The translations under genes and the position numbers were made by a program. 64,000 bases of DNA from the NCBI GenBank assembly GCA_944474755.1, contig OX104117.1, positions 55,622,964 through 55,686,963 on the forward strand. Reading direction: 5' to 3'. Below the pieces are notes generated by a model, which worked only from the letters and a program-made list of their open reading frames with translations, was not told the origin of the DNA and did not search any database. This document shows positions 48,801 through 56,000 of the stretch, piece by piece; positions within the stretch are counted from its first letter, which is position 1; each line of letters begins with the position of its first letter. The stretch comes from Limnoperna fortunei. Its lineage: Eukaryota; Mollusca; Bivalvia; Mytilida; Modiolidae.

Positions 48801-49973
48801 TTCATATTATGTGACAATCAAAGTTGTAACATGAATCCTTTGTTCTTTTTTACGAATAAACAAGAGACGACGAGTAGGTATGCTCTAAATTAAAACACTT
48901 GTATAATATTGCATGAAAGGTCACGTGTGCCTGTTAAACTCAAGGGAAAATAGCCATGCAATAACCAACTACAATTAGATCCGATAATGCACAGTAAAAC
49001 TCCGCCTTAATTAAGTCAAATTTTATTGATTTTCACTGCAAAAGGATAGCACGAGCTTCCAATATTAGCTTTTCATTTGATTAGTCGAATATCGGTCGCA
49101 CCATAATAAACACCGCCCTCTTTATTTATAACCAATTATTAATGGGCGGGATCTAGGGGCTAATTCATGTTACAAATCATTTATAGCACCGCCTTCCTCG
49201 TTAGACAAATACACCTTCTCGCGCTAAAGCGCTCGAAGGTGTATCTGTCTAACTCAGAAGACTGTGCTATAAATATAACATAACTACAGTTGTAAATTGA
49301 AAAAAATCTCGAATCAAAATAAATAATTTAGTAATTATTTTATTTTAATTTATTATTTAAAGAGTTCATTAAAAATTTGCTTTTTAAACCATTCATTGTA
49401 AGAAGTAAATAATATAACAGGTGCTTTTTTCTGGTGCCGAAGTTGATGCCGATTTGACTCTTCCGAGGTGCCGAATTGGCATTTTTTGTAGGTGCCGATT
49501 TATCTATCATATATATCTATTAATACTGCTTGACTCCCCTTTCGGGTATTACTAGCAGGTGCGCGTCAGTGCAGAAAATAAAAGATAAAAATGAAAGGGG
49601 AGATAAAAATGAAAGGGATTTAACCAAGACCGATGACTTGCACCAATCTAGCTATATCTGGGTATAATTTTCAAGGTAGAATGTACTCGAATATAGAAAA
49701 CCACGGCCAAAAGAAACTTGATAAGCATTAGTTGATAAGCTTTCAAAACCTTGCAAGTTGTTTTGTTGTTTTCATGTTTTAAAATCTTGCGCCTACTAAG
49801 TATGATCTTATTCCCTTAAATGTTTTAAAAACAACGTGCTCTTCAGCATCTTTAATGTGTTTATGAGTACGTAAATTTATACAACTGCCACAAACATTTA
49901 TTTTTTTAACTATTACGTTTCGCTCCCCAAACCTATATCTTCTCTGTTTTCTGTTCGACACATTTACTGTCAT
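24773..49973 (-). CDS. ERI2: ERI2-type 3'-5' exoribonuclease, whole gene (9 coding exons)
   Basis: I joined nine exons by GT/AG borders and compatible phases: 49973-49933, 42733-42672, 39426-39346, 38983-38856, 36021-35880, 34428-34328, 29851-29770, 28381-28293 and 25951-24773. Together they are 1905 nt, exactly 635 codons with the stop (634 residues). Residues about 38-240 form a DEDDh exonuclease domain: Exo I acids D45 and E47 in VVLDFEST, the Exo II acid in the SDWDLG block (152-154), and Exo III H211 and D216 in EHSGLHDSRN. Residues about 440-520 hold repeated Lys/Arg-Thr-Pro motifs, and 539-584 a GRF zinc finger with C539, C541, C564 and C579. This order is the ERI2 (EXOD1) plan; the human protein is slightly longer. 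ERI-family enzymes trim RNA 3' ends, but the substrate here is inferred only. The gene diverges from REXO5 with 25 bp between start codons. Exon 1 is the least certain part. Confidence 0.93.
26600..27877 (+). mobile_element. 146-bp tandem-core element (family E), copy 1
   Basis: The left end is ACAAGTGTGGACACAGAAAA then CGTCTCGCCTG. About seven core monomers follow, with the marker ATATTGTCATCCTACCATG at an exact 146-bp step (27012, 27158, 27304, 27450, 27596). A unique right part (GACTGACTGGCAAGTACTCA onward) leads to a GCC triplet run at 27795-27826. The element ends in the hairpin TGTCTCGCCT...AGGCGAGACA at 27841-27877. It lies in ERI2 intron 8, antisense to the gene. Confidence 0.88.
28293..28381 (-). 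CDS. ERI2: ERI2 coding exon 8 (Exo III motif)
   Basis: The acceptor is ATTTTCAG and the donor GGG|GTATGA; 89 nt. It encodes LHDSRNTAILAFRMIKDGCI then MNITKTLKG. D216 completes the H-x4-D Exo III signature. The DSRNTA and MIKDGC segments match ERI2. Confidence 0.95.
29770..29851 (-). CDS. ERI2: ERI2 coding exon 7
   Basis: The acceptor is ATTAATAG and the donor CATTCAG|GTAAAA; 82 nt. It encodes KFYGRKPNGLNGALKDVGID then FEGREHS. It carries the catalytic His (residue 211) of the Exo III motif. Confidence 0.94.
30930..31332 (+). mobile_element. SINE-like 400-bp repeat with AATC tail, copy 1
   Basis: It starts near GCTTGACCCACAGAGCAGCC and ends ACATCCAATCAATCAATC. The same 400 bp occurs reversed at 44128-44530. 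The short-repeat tail suggests retroposition. No clear tRNA A/B boxes were found. It is inserted in the broken family D element. Confidence 0.6.
31635..32715. mobile_element. pogo/Tigger-like non-autonomous element
   Basis: Perfect 22-bp terminal inverted repeats begin CAGTGAAACTTCTCTAAACC and are mirrored at the right end (GGTTTAGAGAAGTTTCACTG), flanked by a TA duplication (31633-31634, 32716-32717). More AACCGG/CCGGCC motifs lie just inside each end. TA targets and CAGT termini are typical of the pogo branch of Tc1/mariner. No transposase frame remains. Confidence 0.85.
33120..33730. mobile_element. Foldback element with CpG-rich core (family K), copy 1
   Basis: The arms pair from TATAGTCAATTTTACCGTGT then CTGTCCAACGGGTTTTGCCT (33135) to AGGCAAAACCCGTTGGACAG (33685), and inward to about 33320 and 33560. 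The core (33370-33510) is CpG-rich, with CGTCTGCAGTTAAGGCGGGA and AGTCTCGCGGTTTGTCCGAA. Confidence 0.72.
33725..33797. repeat. Long AT palindrome
   Basis: AAGGGTAACTTTATTATTGT leads through GCATCAATATATATATATAT to ATTGATGCACAATAATAAAG then TTTCCCTT. The arms are about 36 bp with one or two mismatches around a (TA)n centre. Confidence 0.85.
34121..34142. repeat. 22-bp perfect palindrome
   Basis: The arms CGCGATTATT and AATAATCGCG meet at a TT/AA centre. It lies inside the family P element, together with the CCGTTGGTA/TACCAACGG hairpin near 33819-33837. Confidence 0.7.
34328..34428 (-). CDS. ERI2: ERI2 coding exon 6 (Exo II motif)
   Basis: The acceptor is GTGTTGTAG and the donor AAG|GTGAAC; 101 nt. 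It encodes DWDLGVCLYHECRRKQ to HLNSWIDLRATYK. DWDLG is the Exo II segment of the DEDDh fold and LNSWIDLRATYK is diagnostic of ERI2. The exon sits about 65 bp from a 1.3-kb nest of inverted repeats. Confidence 0.95.
34479..35390. mobile_element. Possible inverted-repeat element in ERI2 intron 5
   Basis: TTTAAGCTAGGATTTTTGAA then GTCACTTTTGCG at the left is loosely mirrored by AAAGTGGCGATCGCTAGCTA at the right. The pairing is imperfect. Inside is a hairpin, GCCCGAGTTG/CAACTCGGC near 35070-35095. Confidence 0.4.
35880..36021 (-). CDS. ERI2: ERI2 coding exon 5
   Basis: The acceptor is TTTTTTCAG and the donor TCAG|GTAAAAAG; 142 nt. It encodes EQVDNGIPLPLCIRKFVRWL through KLATIVTWS. The final base joins exon 6 to give the first Asp of the Exo II block SDWDLG. 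Confidence 0.93.
36637..37525. mobile_element. Inverted-repeat element in ERI2 intron 4
   Basis: The left end (GTCGAGTCACCCCCAAGACA, AAAAGTCGCCCACT) is mirrored at the right (AAAGTGGGCGACTTGTCTTG, AGGGGGCGACATGACCTG). Repeated GGCGACTTGTC-type motifs lie in each arm, in a style similar to the right end of family D. Confidence 0.55.
38285..38776 (+). mobile_element. Tandem-core element (family G) in ERI2 intron 4
   Basis: Three diverged units share AGTAGTTTCAGAGGAGTTGA, TAAGTTC and ATGCACAACTACATATGGTG. The right end has a GACGGACAGACGGACAGG microsatellite and the hairpin ATGTCTCCCC...GGGGGGAGACAT (38744-38775). It ends 80 bp before ERI2 exon 4. A fragment with the ACAACTACATATGGTG mark lies near 8840-9070. 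Confidence 0.7.
38856..38983 (-). CDS. ERI2: ERI2 coding exon 4
   Basis: The 128-nt exon lies between ATTTTAG and CAG|GTAAGT. It encodes residues 62-104, from IEFPAVLLNTITGEIE to CKELTGITQ, with the FYVQPQEQPVLSDFC stretch nearly identical to vertebrate ERI2. The exon ends in phase 0. Confidence 0.95.
39095..39210. repeat. Fragment of family K arm
   Basis: TTTTTTGCCTGACAAATAAA, GCTTATGCTCCTTTTGTAGA and CAAATAAACAATTAT match the arm of the family K elements. It lies in ERI2 intron 3, shortly before exon 3. Confidence 0.45.
39346..39426 (-). CDS. ERI2: ERI2 coding exon 3 (Exo I motif)
   Basis: The exon runs from TTTCAG|GTC to AA|GTAAGT, 81 nt. It encodes QIFSFLVVLDFESTCW followed by QDGKFRTQEI, containing the Exo I motif with the catalytic Asp and Glu (residues 45 and 47). 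The DFESTCW block is a hallmark of the ERI1/ERI2/ERI3 subfamily. Confidence 0.95.
39987..41246 (+). mobile_element. Family E tandem-core element, copy 2
   Basis: Same plan as 26600-27877: the ACAAGTGTGGACACAG left end, about seven 146-bp monomers, a shorter GCC run near 41182-41195 and the terminal hairpin with one arm mismatch (CAAGACA). It is in ERI2 intron 2. Confidence 0.87.
41496..42025 (+). mobile_element. Family E tandem-core element, short copy 3
   Basis: Both ends are intact (ACAAGTGTGGACACAG; hairpin TGTCTCGCCT...AGGCGAGACA) but only about two core monomers remain. It lies 250 bp downstream of copy 2 in the same orientation. Confidence 0.87.
42672..42733 (-). CDS. ERI2: ERI2 coding exon 2
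   Basis: The acceptor is CTTTTTTCAG and the donor AA|GTGAGT. The 62-nt exon reads ELGLLRKKTATNKTDKVLLT with one split base at each end. The ELGLLRKK start corresponds to the QLGLIRRK segment before the nuclease domain of vertebrate ERI2. Intron 1, upstream, is about 7.2 kb and full of repeats. Confidence 0.88.
42972..43218 (+). mobile_element. tRNA-derived SINE, copy 3
   Basis: The head is GGGGGGCTTGGTGGCCAAAT and the B-box region is altered (GGGTTTAGAGTCTC); it ends CATTCAAACAAACAA. It lies in ERI2 intron 1, 240 bp upstream of exon 2. Confidence 0.78.
43290..43440 (+). repeat. SINE body and tail without head
   Basis: GCTAGTTTTCCTACCAAAGG, GGTTTTCTCTGGCTTCCTCT and AGCTGAAAAATTGCTC, ending CATTCAAACAAACAAA, match the 3' part of the tRNA-derived SINE. 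The tRNA-like head is missing. Confidence 0.6.
43640..44030. repeat. Old family K element
   Basis: A diverged core (CTGCTTTCGTGTCGCTGAAT, CTCAACTGCAGACGCCATTA) and right arm ending TTTGTCAGGCAAAA. CpG sites have largely decayed relative to the copies at 33120 and 61935. Confidence 0.55.
44040..44125. repeat. Fragment of family C MITE
   Basis: One end only: ATACAATAATGTAGCTCCTT, then AAGCTACAAAGAGGTCCCCA. The rest is missing. Confidence 0.55.
44128..44530 (-). mobile_element. SINE-like 400-bp repeat, copy 2
   Basis: It begins TTTGATTGATTGGATGTTTG (tail end) and runs to GGGCTGCTCTGTGGATTGAA, the reverse complement of 30930-31332. Confidence 0.6.
44669..45501 (-). mobile_element. Family D MITE, inverted copy
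   Basis: It starts CAGGGCTCACCACACT and ends GGTGACCCCTG, the reverse complement of 3839-4691 along its whole length, including the TTACGCGCCATTTGTTTATT block. It lies in ERI2 intron 1, 40 bp before family E copy 4. Confidence 0.8.
45542..46948 (+). mobile_element. Family E tandem-core element, copy 4
   Basis: Complete ends with about eight 146-bp monomers, a five-unit GCC run near 46881-46897 and the terminal hairpin at 46911-46948. It begins 40 bp after the end of a family D element in ERI2 intron 1. Confidence 0.88.
47005..47345. mobile_element. Foldback repeat in ERI2 intron 1
   Basis: GGAATTTGACCCCATATCAT then TTGGGGCAATATATGGC (47025-47062) is mirrored by GGCCATATTTCGCACCAAAT then GATATGGGGTCAAATTC (47267-47304). 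The loop has no recognisable gene. Confidence 0.6.
47390..47490. repeat. Short degenerate tandem repeat
   Basis: GGTCAAATTGG(T/C)AC(T/C)(A/T)GG-type units of about 20 bp repeat four to five times. A loosely related GGTGCCGA(A/T)TT cluster lies at 49432-49505. Confidence 0.5.
47760..48135. repeat. Diverged tandem repeat (family N)
   Basis: Two units of about 180 bp share TTTTCTCAGCAACTACTAAT, GGTCTGTC and CACCTACTTCCTGTTAACC. The related pair at 61530-61850 shows it is a dispersed family of the same tandem type. Confidence 0.55.
49181..49271. repeat. 91-bp imperfect hairpin with GC-rich tip
   Basis: TATAGCACCGCCTTCCTCGT then TAGACAAATACACCTTC pairs with GAAGGTGTATCTGTCTAACT then CAGAAGACTGTGCTATA. 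The tip is CGCGCTAAAGCGC. It lies about 660 bp from the shared ERI2/REXO5 start region, in ERI2 intron 1. Confidence 0.7.
49933..49973 (-). CDS. ERI2: ERI2 coding exon 1 (start codon)
   Basis: The frame opens with ATG at 49973-49971, directly preceded by an in-frame TAA, and encodes MTVNVSNRKQRRY plus two bases (AG). The donor GTTTGG is weak but keeps G at +5. The AG joined to the first base of exon 2 gives an Arg codon, so the joint reads RKQRRYRELGLLRKK. This resembles the basic start of human ERI2 and makes the whole coding length divisible by three. A different 5' exon remains possible because the match is short. Confidence 0.65.
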
Positions 49974-49998
49974 TTATTAAAATATTTAGCTAGCAGAG
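49974..49998. promoter_or_regulatory. Shared ERI2/REXO5 start region
   Basis: Only 25 bp lie between the two divergent start codons. Each ATG has an in-frame stop close upstream (TAA touching the ERI2 ATG; TAG at 49987-49989 for REXO5), so neither frame extends outward. Either both 5' leaders are extremely short, the transcripts overlap, or there are upstream non-coding exons. The sequence TTTAGCTAGCAG before the REXO5 ATG could be a splice acceptor, which supports the last option. No TATA box or CpG island was seen. Confidence 0.5.
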
Positions 49999-50088
49999 AT
50001 GGAGACTTCATCAAAAAAGCAGAAGCGAACAGAGTCAAAGAAGAGAAAAGCAAAAGCGTTTTTGCAATTGACAAAAGAAATAGAAGAG
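49999..50088 (+). CDS. REXO5: REXO5 coding exon 1
   Basis: The ATG at 49999 opens 30 codons ending KEIEE, followed by a donor of unusual type (GTCTGT). Phase 0 joins exon 2 without a stop. Reading through would only continue to a stop near 50201, inside a foldback element. The donor is weak, so the exon border is less certain than the others. Confidence 0.7.
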
Positions 50089-53000
50089 GTCTGTTTCATG
50101 AAATTTTGTTTGCGCACACTGTTATTGTTAAATGACAATAAAAAAATAATCACTATGAGCACAGGGGCTGGTAAAAATCGATTTACATGCGCTTTCGAAT
50201 AATACAATCTCGATTTTGTTATAGTGTGGGAGAAGAAGAAACATAGTCTATACCGGCAAACTTTCCAAATCTTTTAAAAATATTGCTTTAGTCTTTACCC
50301 CTATCTACACTACTGGTTTGTAATTGACGACTTTCCAATTTTAAAAAAACGCCACCTAGTGTCCACTTCCGGTACTAAAAACTGCAACTGAATCAGCCGC
50401 AGTTTGTGCTGTTGAAACCTATTGAAATGAACAATTGTCTTTAATAAATTTTCATGCTTCAGTTGAATGACAGGTGTGAATATCTGAGTGAGGAATGTTG
50501 TTAAAACCGCCTGCTGTGTAAAAGTGATCATTAATTAATTAACCGATGTTTATTACCCCATTTACCTGATGCTTATTGGAGGTAGAACCCCAGCTGTTTT
50601 ACAGCTTGAAAAAACAACCAGCGTAAATTAGCTTACCATTGACATCCGTGCTGTATTCAAACTCACATGTAGCCGGCTATGGCTATAGTAATGAGGTTTA
50701 TTAGATGAAAATTAATTGGCATACGACAAATAATACAAAAACAATGCAAAATCTTTATTTCAATATCATAGTCTTTTAGCATGTTTAGTGATGACACTAT
50801 CATGACAGCCATAGTTTTTTTAACCAGAAGTAAAAGGGAAGATAAATCATGTAAAATTTTAAATGGGTCAATTATTTCTGCTCTGAATTGAATTAATTTG
50901 ATAAAAAACCCTACCTTTATGTTTCCTATGTCATTAAACTCTTAAATTTTAATAATAACGGACAACAACCTTGGACAGAAGTGGTGATTTTATCGTTTCT
51001 CGTCTTTGAGGCCTTTCGGAACTCACTTCCTCAGTAACCACAAATTCTACTTCCCTCCCGTCCTTGGTTATTGTCCGTTTCGTTTCAAACTGGAAGAAAT
51101 TATTAAAATTTAAGAGTTTAATGACATTGGAAACATAAAGGTATGGCTTTTCATGAAGATAATTCAATTCGGAACAGAAATAATTACAAACCCATATAGA
51201 TAGGAGTAAAATAATATTTTAAATAGTTTTTTAAAGTTGGCGGGTATAGACTCTGTTTCTTCCCTTCTCCCACACTATAACAAAATTGACCCAGTATCAT
51301 TCAAAAGTGTTAGTAAATAGATTTTTACAAGCCCCTGTGCTACAAGTATGAAAGACAGTAGCTACAATAATGTAGCTCCTTTTTTTTATAGATGGAGCTA
51401 CAAAGAGGTCCAATTACTGGTAATGGAGCAAAAACTGTCTTTGGATTTATACATATTTTCCGCTATTAAACTGCTGTTTTTGTTTCATAAATACTTTTTC
51501 CTTTCTCTGCCATTCAGCTGACATTTCTACAATGTCTGATTAAATCTTTTTAACACTCTTTCGTATTAACAGCATTGTTGACAAAATTGAAACTGTGGAG
51601 TGTAGAATTGTAGAATCGTATCAGTAAAAATTTGATCCCAGCTAATGCAATGAATAAAAAAAAATGGATCAGGAATGAACATTTTTTACCAAATCGATTC
51701 AGAAGTTATGCACTCGGGGAATTCCAATTTTGTCAACAATGCCATGATTACAAATAAAGTGTAAAACTAAGGAATATTGTAGAAATATCAGTTAAACTTC
51801 AAAGACATTAAAAAAATGTGTAGCAATTCGGGGAAATCAGTTTAATAGCTGATTAAATGCATAAAACTCTGCAGGTTTGAATCACTCCCAGCTGCTCCAT
51901 CATGAGTAATTGGACCTCTTTGTAGCTCTGTCAATCAAGAAAAAAAAGGCTACATTATTGTACTAGTAGTTAGAAAAACAGATACCAAAAATTTTTTCTT
52001 TGTGATTTCCCTTGATACAAATTATGGTAACTAGAAAAATACTGGCATAATGTACAAATGAAATGGCTGTATTTGTATTTGCTCACTATGCCAGTACACA
52101 AATTTCGTTGATAAAAATGTCATGAATGGTGTATTGATATTTCAAGAATCCTGTGCCGCCCTATGCTTTTTTATGTTTTTTTATGGGGAGCTTGGGACGA
52201 TCATCTCATTCATGTGTATGTTTTCCATCTTTGCAACAACAATGGATGCATCTGCTGCTAAAAGATTTGCTACGACAGATGAGGATTTGTTGGTTTTATT
52301 TATGTAATAAAACAGTGACTGACTTTGATATGCAGTGCACATGCCTATCTTCATTTCTCAATCCTCAAAAATGTATATCTACCTCCCCTAGTTGCTAAGT
52401 GAATATTACTTTTCACTTGTTGATAAATCCTGATACTGACCTATTTCAAAGTCAGTAATTTTATAATATCACTCTGTAGGTACTCTGTGTCAATCTAAAA
52501 CAAAAACTACTGTGATTTCATTTTTATAAATCGTGGGGTATCAATTTTTGTCATGTTCGTGGGTGGAGATGAACCACGAAATTAAGAATTTAATGAATAG
52601 TGACCTCTAGAAATCTAATGAGGGTAAGCGGACATGAGAAACTGCTATCGGACGGTTGTTTACATGGATAATGACGACTGATATTCAAGGTGCATCGTTT
52701 TATTGATATGTTTTCGATAAACATGACAATTTTGCATTATGAACAACTTTAGTGTGTTTATGACACTAAACAGAAATAAAATTGATGAAAAAATTATCAT
52801 TATTTTTAATTTCTTAATCCCGTCAGTAATGAATATACCTTCTGTTGTGCCTTTTAGTTGTCAAGTGTTGATGTATACACAAATATTAAAGAAACTTTCT
52901 TGAAATAACGATTGATAAAGCAATCTGTGTATTTAACAATGAACTGTTTATTTAGATTGGTTTTAATAAAATGACATGCTTATTAATTATGTTAATTATG

Positions 53001-56000
53001 TTTATGGCTACAAAACAAAATCTGTTTAATCTTTATTAGTTCATGTTCCTTTGAAAACAAAACAGGCAATACGCCGTTTTCAAGATAGGTAGTTAGATGA
53101 ACACTTTCACATGAGATATAGTATCACACGATTTTATTTAGGGCACTTTTCTCAACACACCATCTTTTAAAATTGTGTTTATAAATGGCATATAACGCAA
53201 CCCGTTCCATAAATTCAGTTTAGTGCAGGTTTTGCCCCAGGCTACAACAAAGACCAGGTTTTCTTTGCATTGTATTTCATAAGCCTTCCCATTTCGTTTT
53301 AATGTCGCAGCTTTCCACTTAAGTACAGTAAATTTCTATGAAATCCTGTGATCAGCATTACAATTGTCACATTCTGAGAAGGATTATGTCTTGAAAATGA
53401 TGTATTAGAAAATGTGCAGACTAGCATTGTATGTGGACACCGACAATTTGTAAAGCAATTCCCCTATCTTTCTTTTTTAGCTCACCTGGACCGAAGGTCC
53501 ATGTGAGCTATTGCTATCACTTGGCGTCCGTCGTCCGTCGTCTGTCGTCCGTCGTAAACTTTTTCAAAAATCTTCTCCTCTGAAACCACTGGGCCAATTT
53601 TTTTCAAACTTGGCCACAATCATCCTTAGGGTTCCTAGTTTCAAGTTTGTACCCAGGGTGTTGATCAACAGACAAATATGGCCGCTGTTACTAAAAATAG
53701 AACATGGGGGTCAACACAGGTTTTTGATCATTATCTAAAAAACTATAATAGCTATAGAGAAAACCGTTACTTCAAATTGATCAGCACATTAAGGTCTACA
53801 ATAGTTGCTATTAGTGCGAAGTTGTGTATTGGCTTCTTGTAGGAGTTATTGCCCTTTTTTGACGATTTTTGACAAAATTTTTGGTATTTACAATATAACC
53901 TGAAAAATATACGAGGTAGAGTGAAACTGTAAATGGCAAAAATGATCAGCAATAAAAGCCCTACAATTCACTTGATTGGTCTGAAATTGTCAGATGACTC
54001 TTTATATGAGTTATTGCCCTTAAATGGTAATTTTTTATGAAATTTTCCGTTTTTGTCCTGTAACTTTAAAACTATAACAGCTAGAGTAAAACTGTAATAG
54101 CAAAAATGATCAACAATACAAGCCCTACAATTCACTGTATTAGTCTGAAATTGTCAGATGACTCCTTATAGGAGTTATTGCCCTTAAATGGCAATTTTTT
54201 ATGAAATTTTCCGTTTTTGTCCTGTAACTTGAAAACTATAGCAGCTAGATTGAAACTGTAAATTGCACAAATGATCAGCAATAAAGACCCTACAATTCAC
54301 TTGATTGGTCTGAAATTGTCAGATGACTCCTTATATGAGTTATTGCCCTTAAATGGTAATTTTTTATGAAATTTTCCGTTTTTGTCCTGTAACTTTAAAA
54401 CTATAACAGCTAGAGTAAAACTGTAAATAGCAAAAATGATCAACAATACAAGCCCTACAATTCACTGTATTAGTCTGAAATTGTCAGATGACTCCTTATA
54501 GGAGTTATTGCCCTTAAATGGCAATTTTTTATGAAATTTTCCGTTTTTGTCCTGTAACTTGAAAACTATAGCAGCTAGATTGAAACTGTAAATTGCACAA
54601 ATGATCAGCAATAAAGACCCTACAATTCACTTGATTGGTCTGAAATTGTCAGATGACTCCTTATATGAGTTATTGCCCTTAAATGGTAATTTTTTATGAA
54701 ATTTTCCGTTTTTGTCCTGTAACTTTAAAACTATAACAGCTAGAGTAAAACTGTAAATAGCAAAAATGATCAACAATACAAGCCCTACAATTCACTGTAT
54801 TAGTCTGAAATTGTCAGATGACTCCTTATAGGAGTTATTGCCCTTAAATGGCAATTTTTTATGAAATTTTCCGTTTTTGTCCTGTAACTTGAAAACTGTA
54901 GCAGCTAGATTGAAACTGTAAATTGCACAAATGATCAGCAATAAAGACCCTACAATTCACTTGATTGGTCTGAAATTGTCAGATGACTCCTTATAGGAGT
55001 TATTGCCCTTAAATTGCAATTTTTTATGAAATTTTCCGTTTTTGTCCTGTAACTTAAAAACCATAGCAGCTAGAGCGAAATAATAAATTGCAAAAATGAT
55101 CAGCAAAAAAGCCCTACAATTCATTTAATTGGTCTGAAATTGTCAGATGACTCCTTATAGGGGTTATTGCCCTTAAATGACAATTTTGTTAAGAAATTTT
55201 CCATTTTTGTCCTGTAACTTGAAAACTATAGTAGCTAGATTAAAACTGTAAATTGCACAAATGATCAGCAATAGAAGCCCTACAAATGATTGCTTAGTCC
55301 AAAAATTGCAAGATGACTCTTTATAGGAGTTATTGCCCTTTCATTATGAATTTGGACATATGAACAGTTTTTTAATTATAAATTAGTCTATAACACACCT
55401 ATTAGTAGAGTAAAACTGTAAATTTCTAAAGTACCCTAAAGGACAATGCCTAAAAACCATTTAATTTTCAGAAATTGTGGATGGCACCTTATAGGAGTTA
55501 TTGTATTTAACAAATTTTTTGAAGAAATGTTTAGTTTTTGCACAGTAACTTAAAAGCTATAACAACTAGACTGAAACTGTTAATTTCAAAAATTTTAATA
55601 TAGTTTAAGTCATTTGGATTCCAGGTGAGCGATTACAGGCTCCTGGGAGCCTCTAGTTTTTGATTCCACGAACCACAAATTTAAGAATCCCATGAATTGT
55701 CTTTTTCCTTCAACCATGAAAATTGATACCCACAAAAAAAATTAAACCACAGTATTTCATATTCTATGCTGCCACAGTACAGGTTAAAAATGTTATGTTG
55801 GATTGCATGTTCTCTAGTTGTAACTTTACAGGTACATTCAGTGCATCAGGATCCATGTTTAGAATGAGGATCCATTGTTACATGGATAGTCAAAGAAAAT
55901 GCTAATTTTTTAAAAACATTATCATCTTTGAAATATTGTTAAACAAGTATAGAATAATCATAATTACTACAATTTTTACAAATATTTTTCCTCAAAAACA

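Larger units (their letters stand above)
52508..55756. mobile_element. 3.2-kb inverted-repeat element holding nested copies
   Basis: The left end (ACTGTGATTTCATTTTTATA then GGGGTATCAATTTTTG and ACCACGAAATTAAGAATTTA) is mirrored at the right (ACGAACCACAAATTTAAGAA, ATTGATACCCACAAAA, ACCACAGTATTTCAT). The family T copy 2 and the inverted family B copy lie inside, the latter almost touching the right arm. A short open frame near 52240-52300 (MDASAAKRFATTDEDLLVL) loosely resembles N-termini of mollusc tyrosine-recombinase-type transposon proteins but is too short to assign. Confidence 0.55.

Noticed and set aside
52122..52307. Short transposon-protein-like frame (MDASAAKRFATTDEDL)
   Set aside because: The resemblance to recombinase-type N-termini covers fewer than 20 residues and no catalytic part follows, so I did not call a coding feature.
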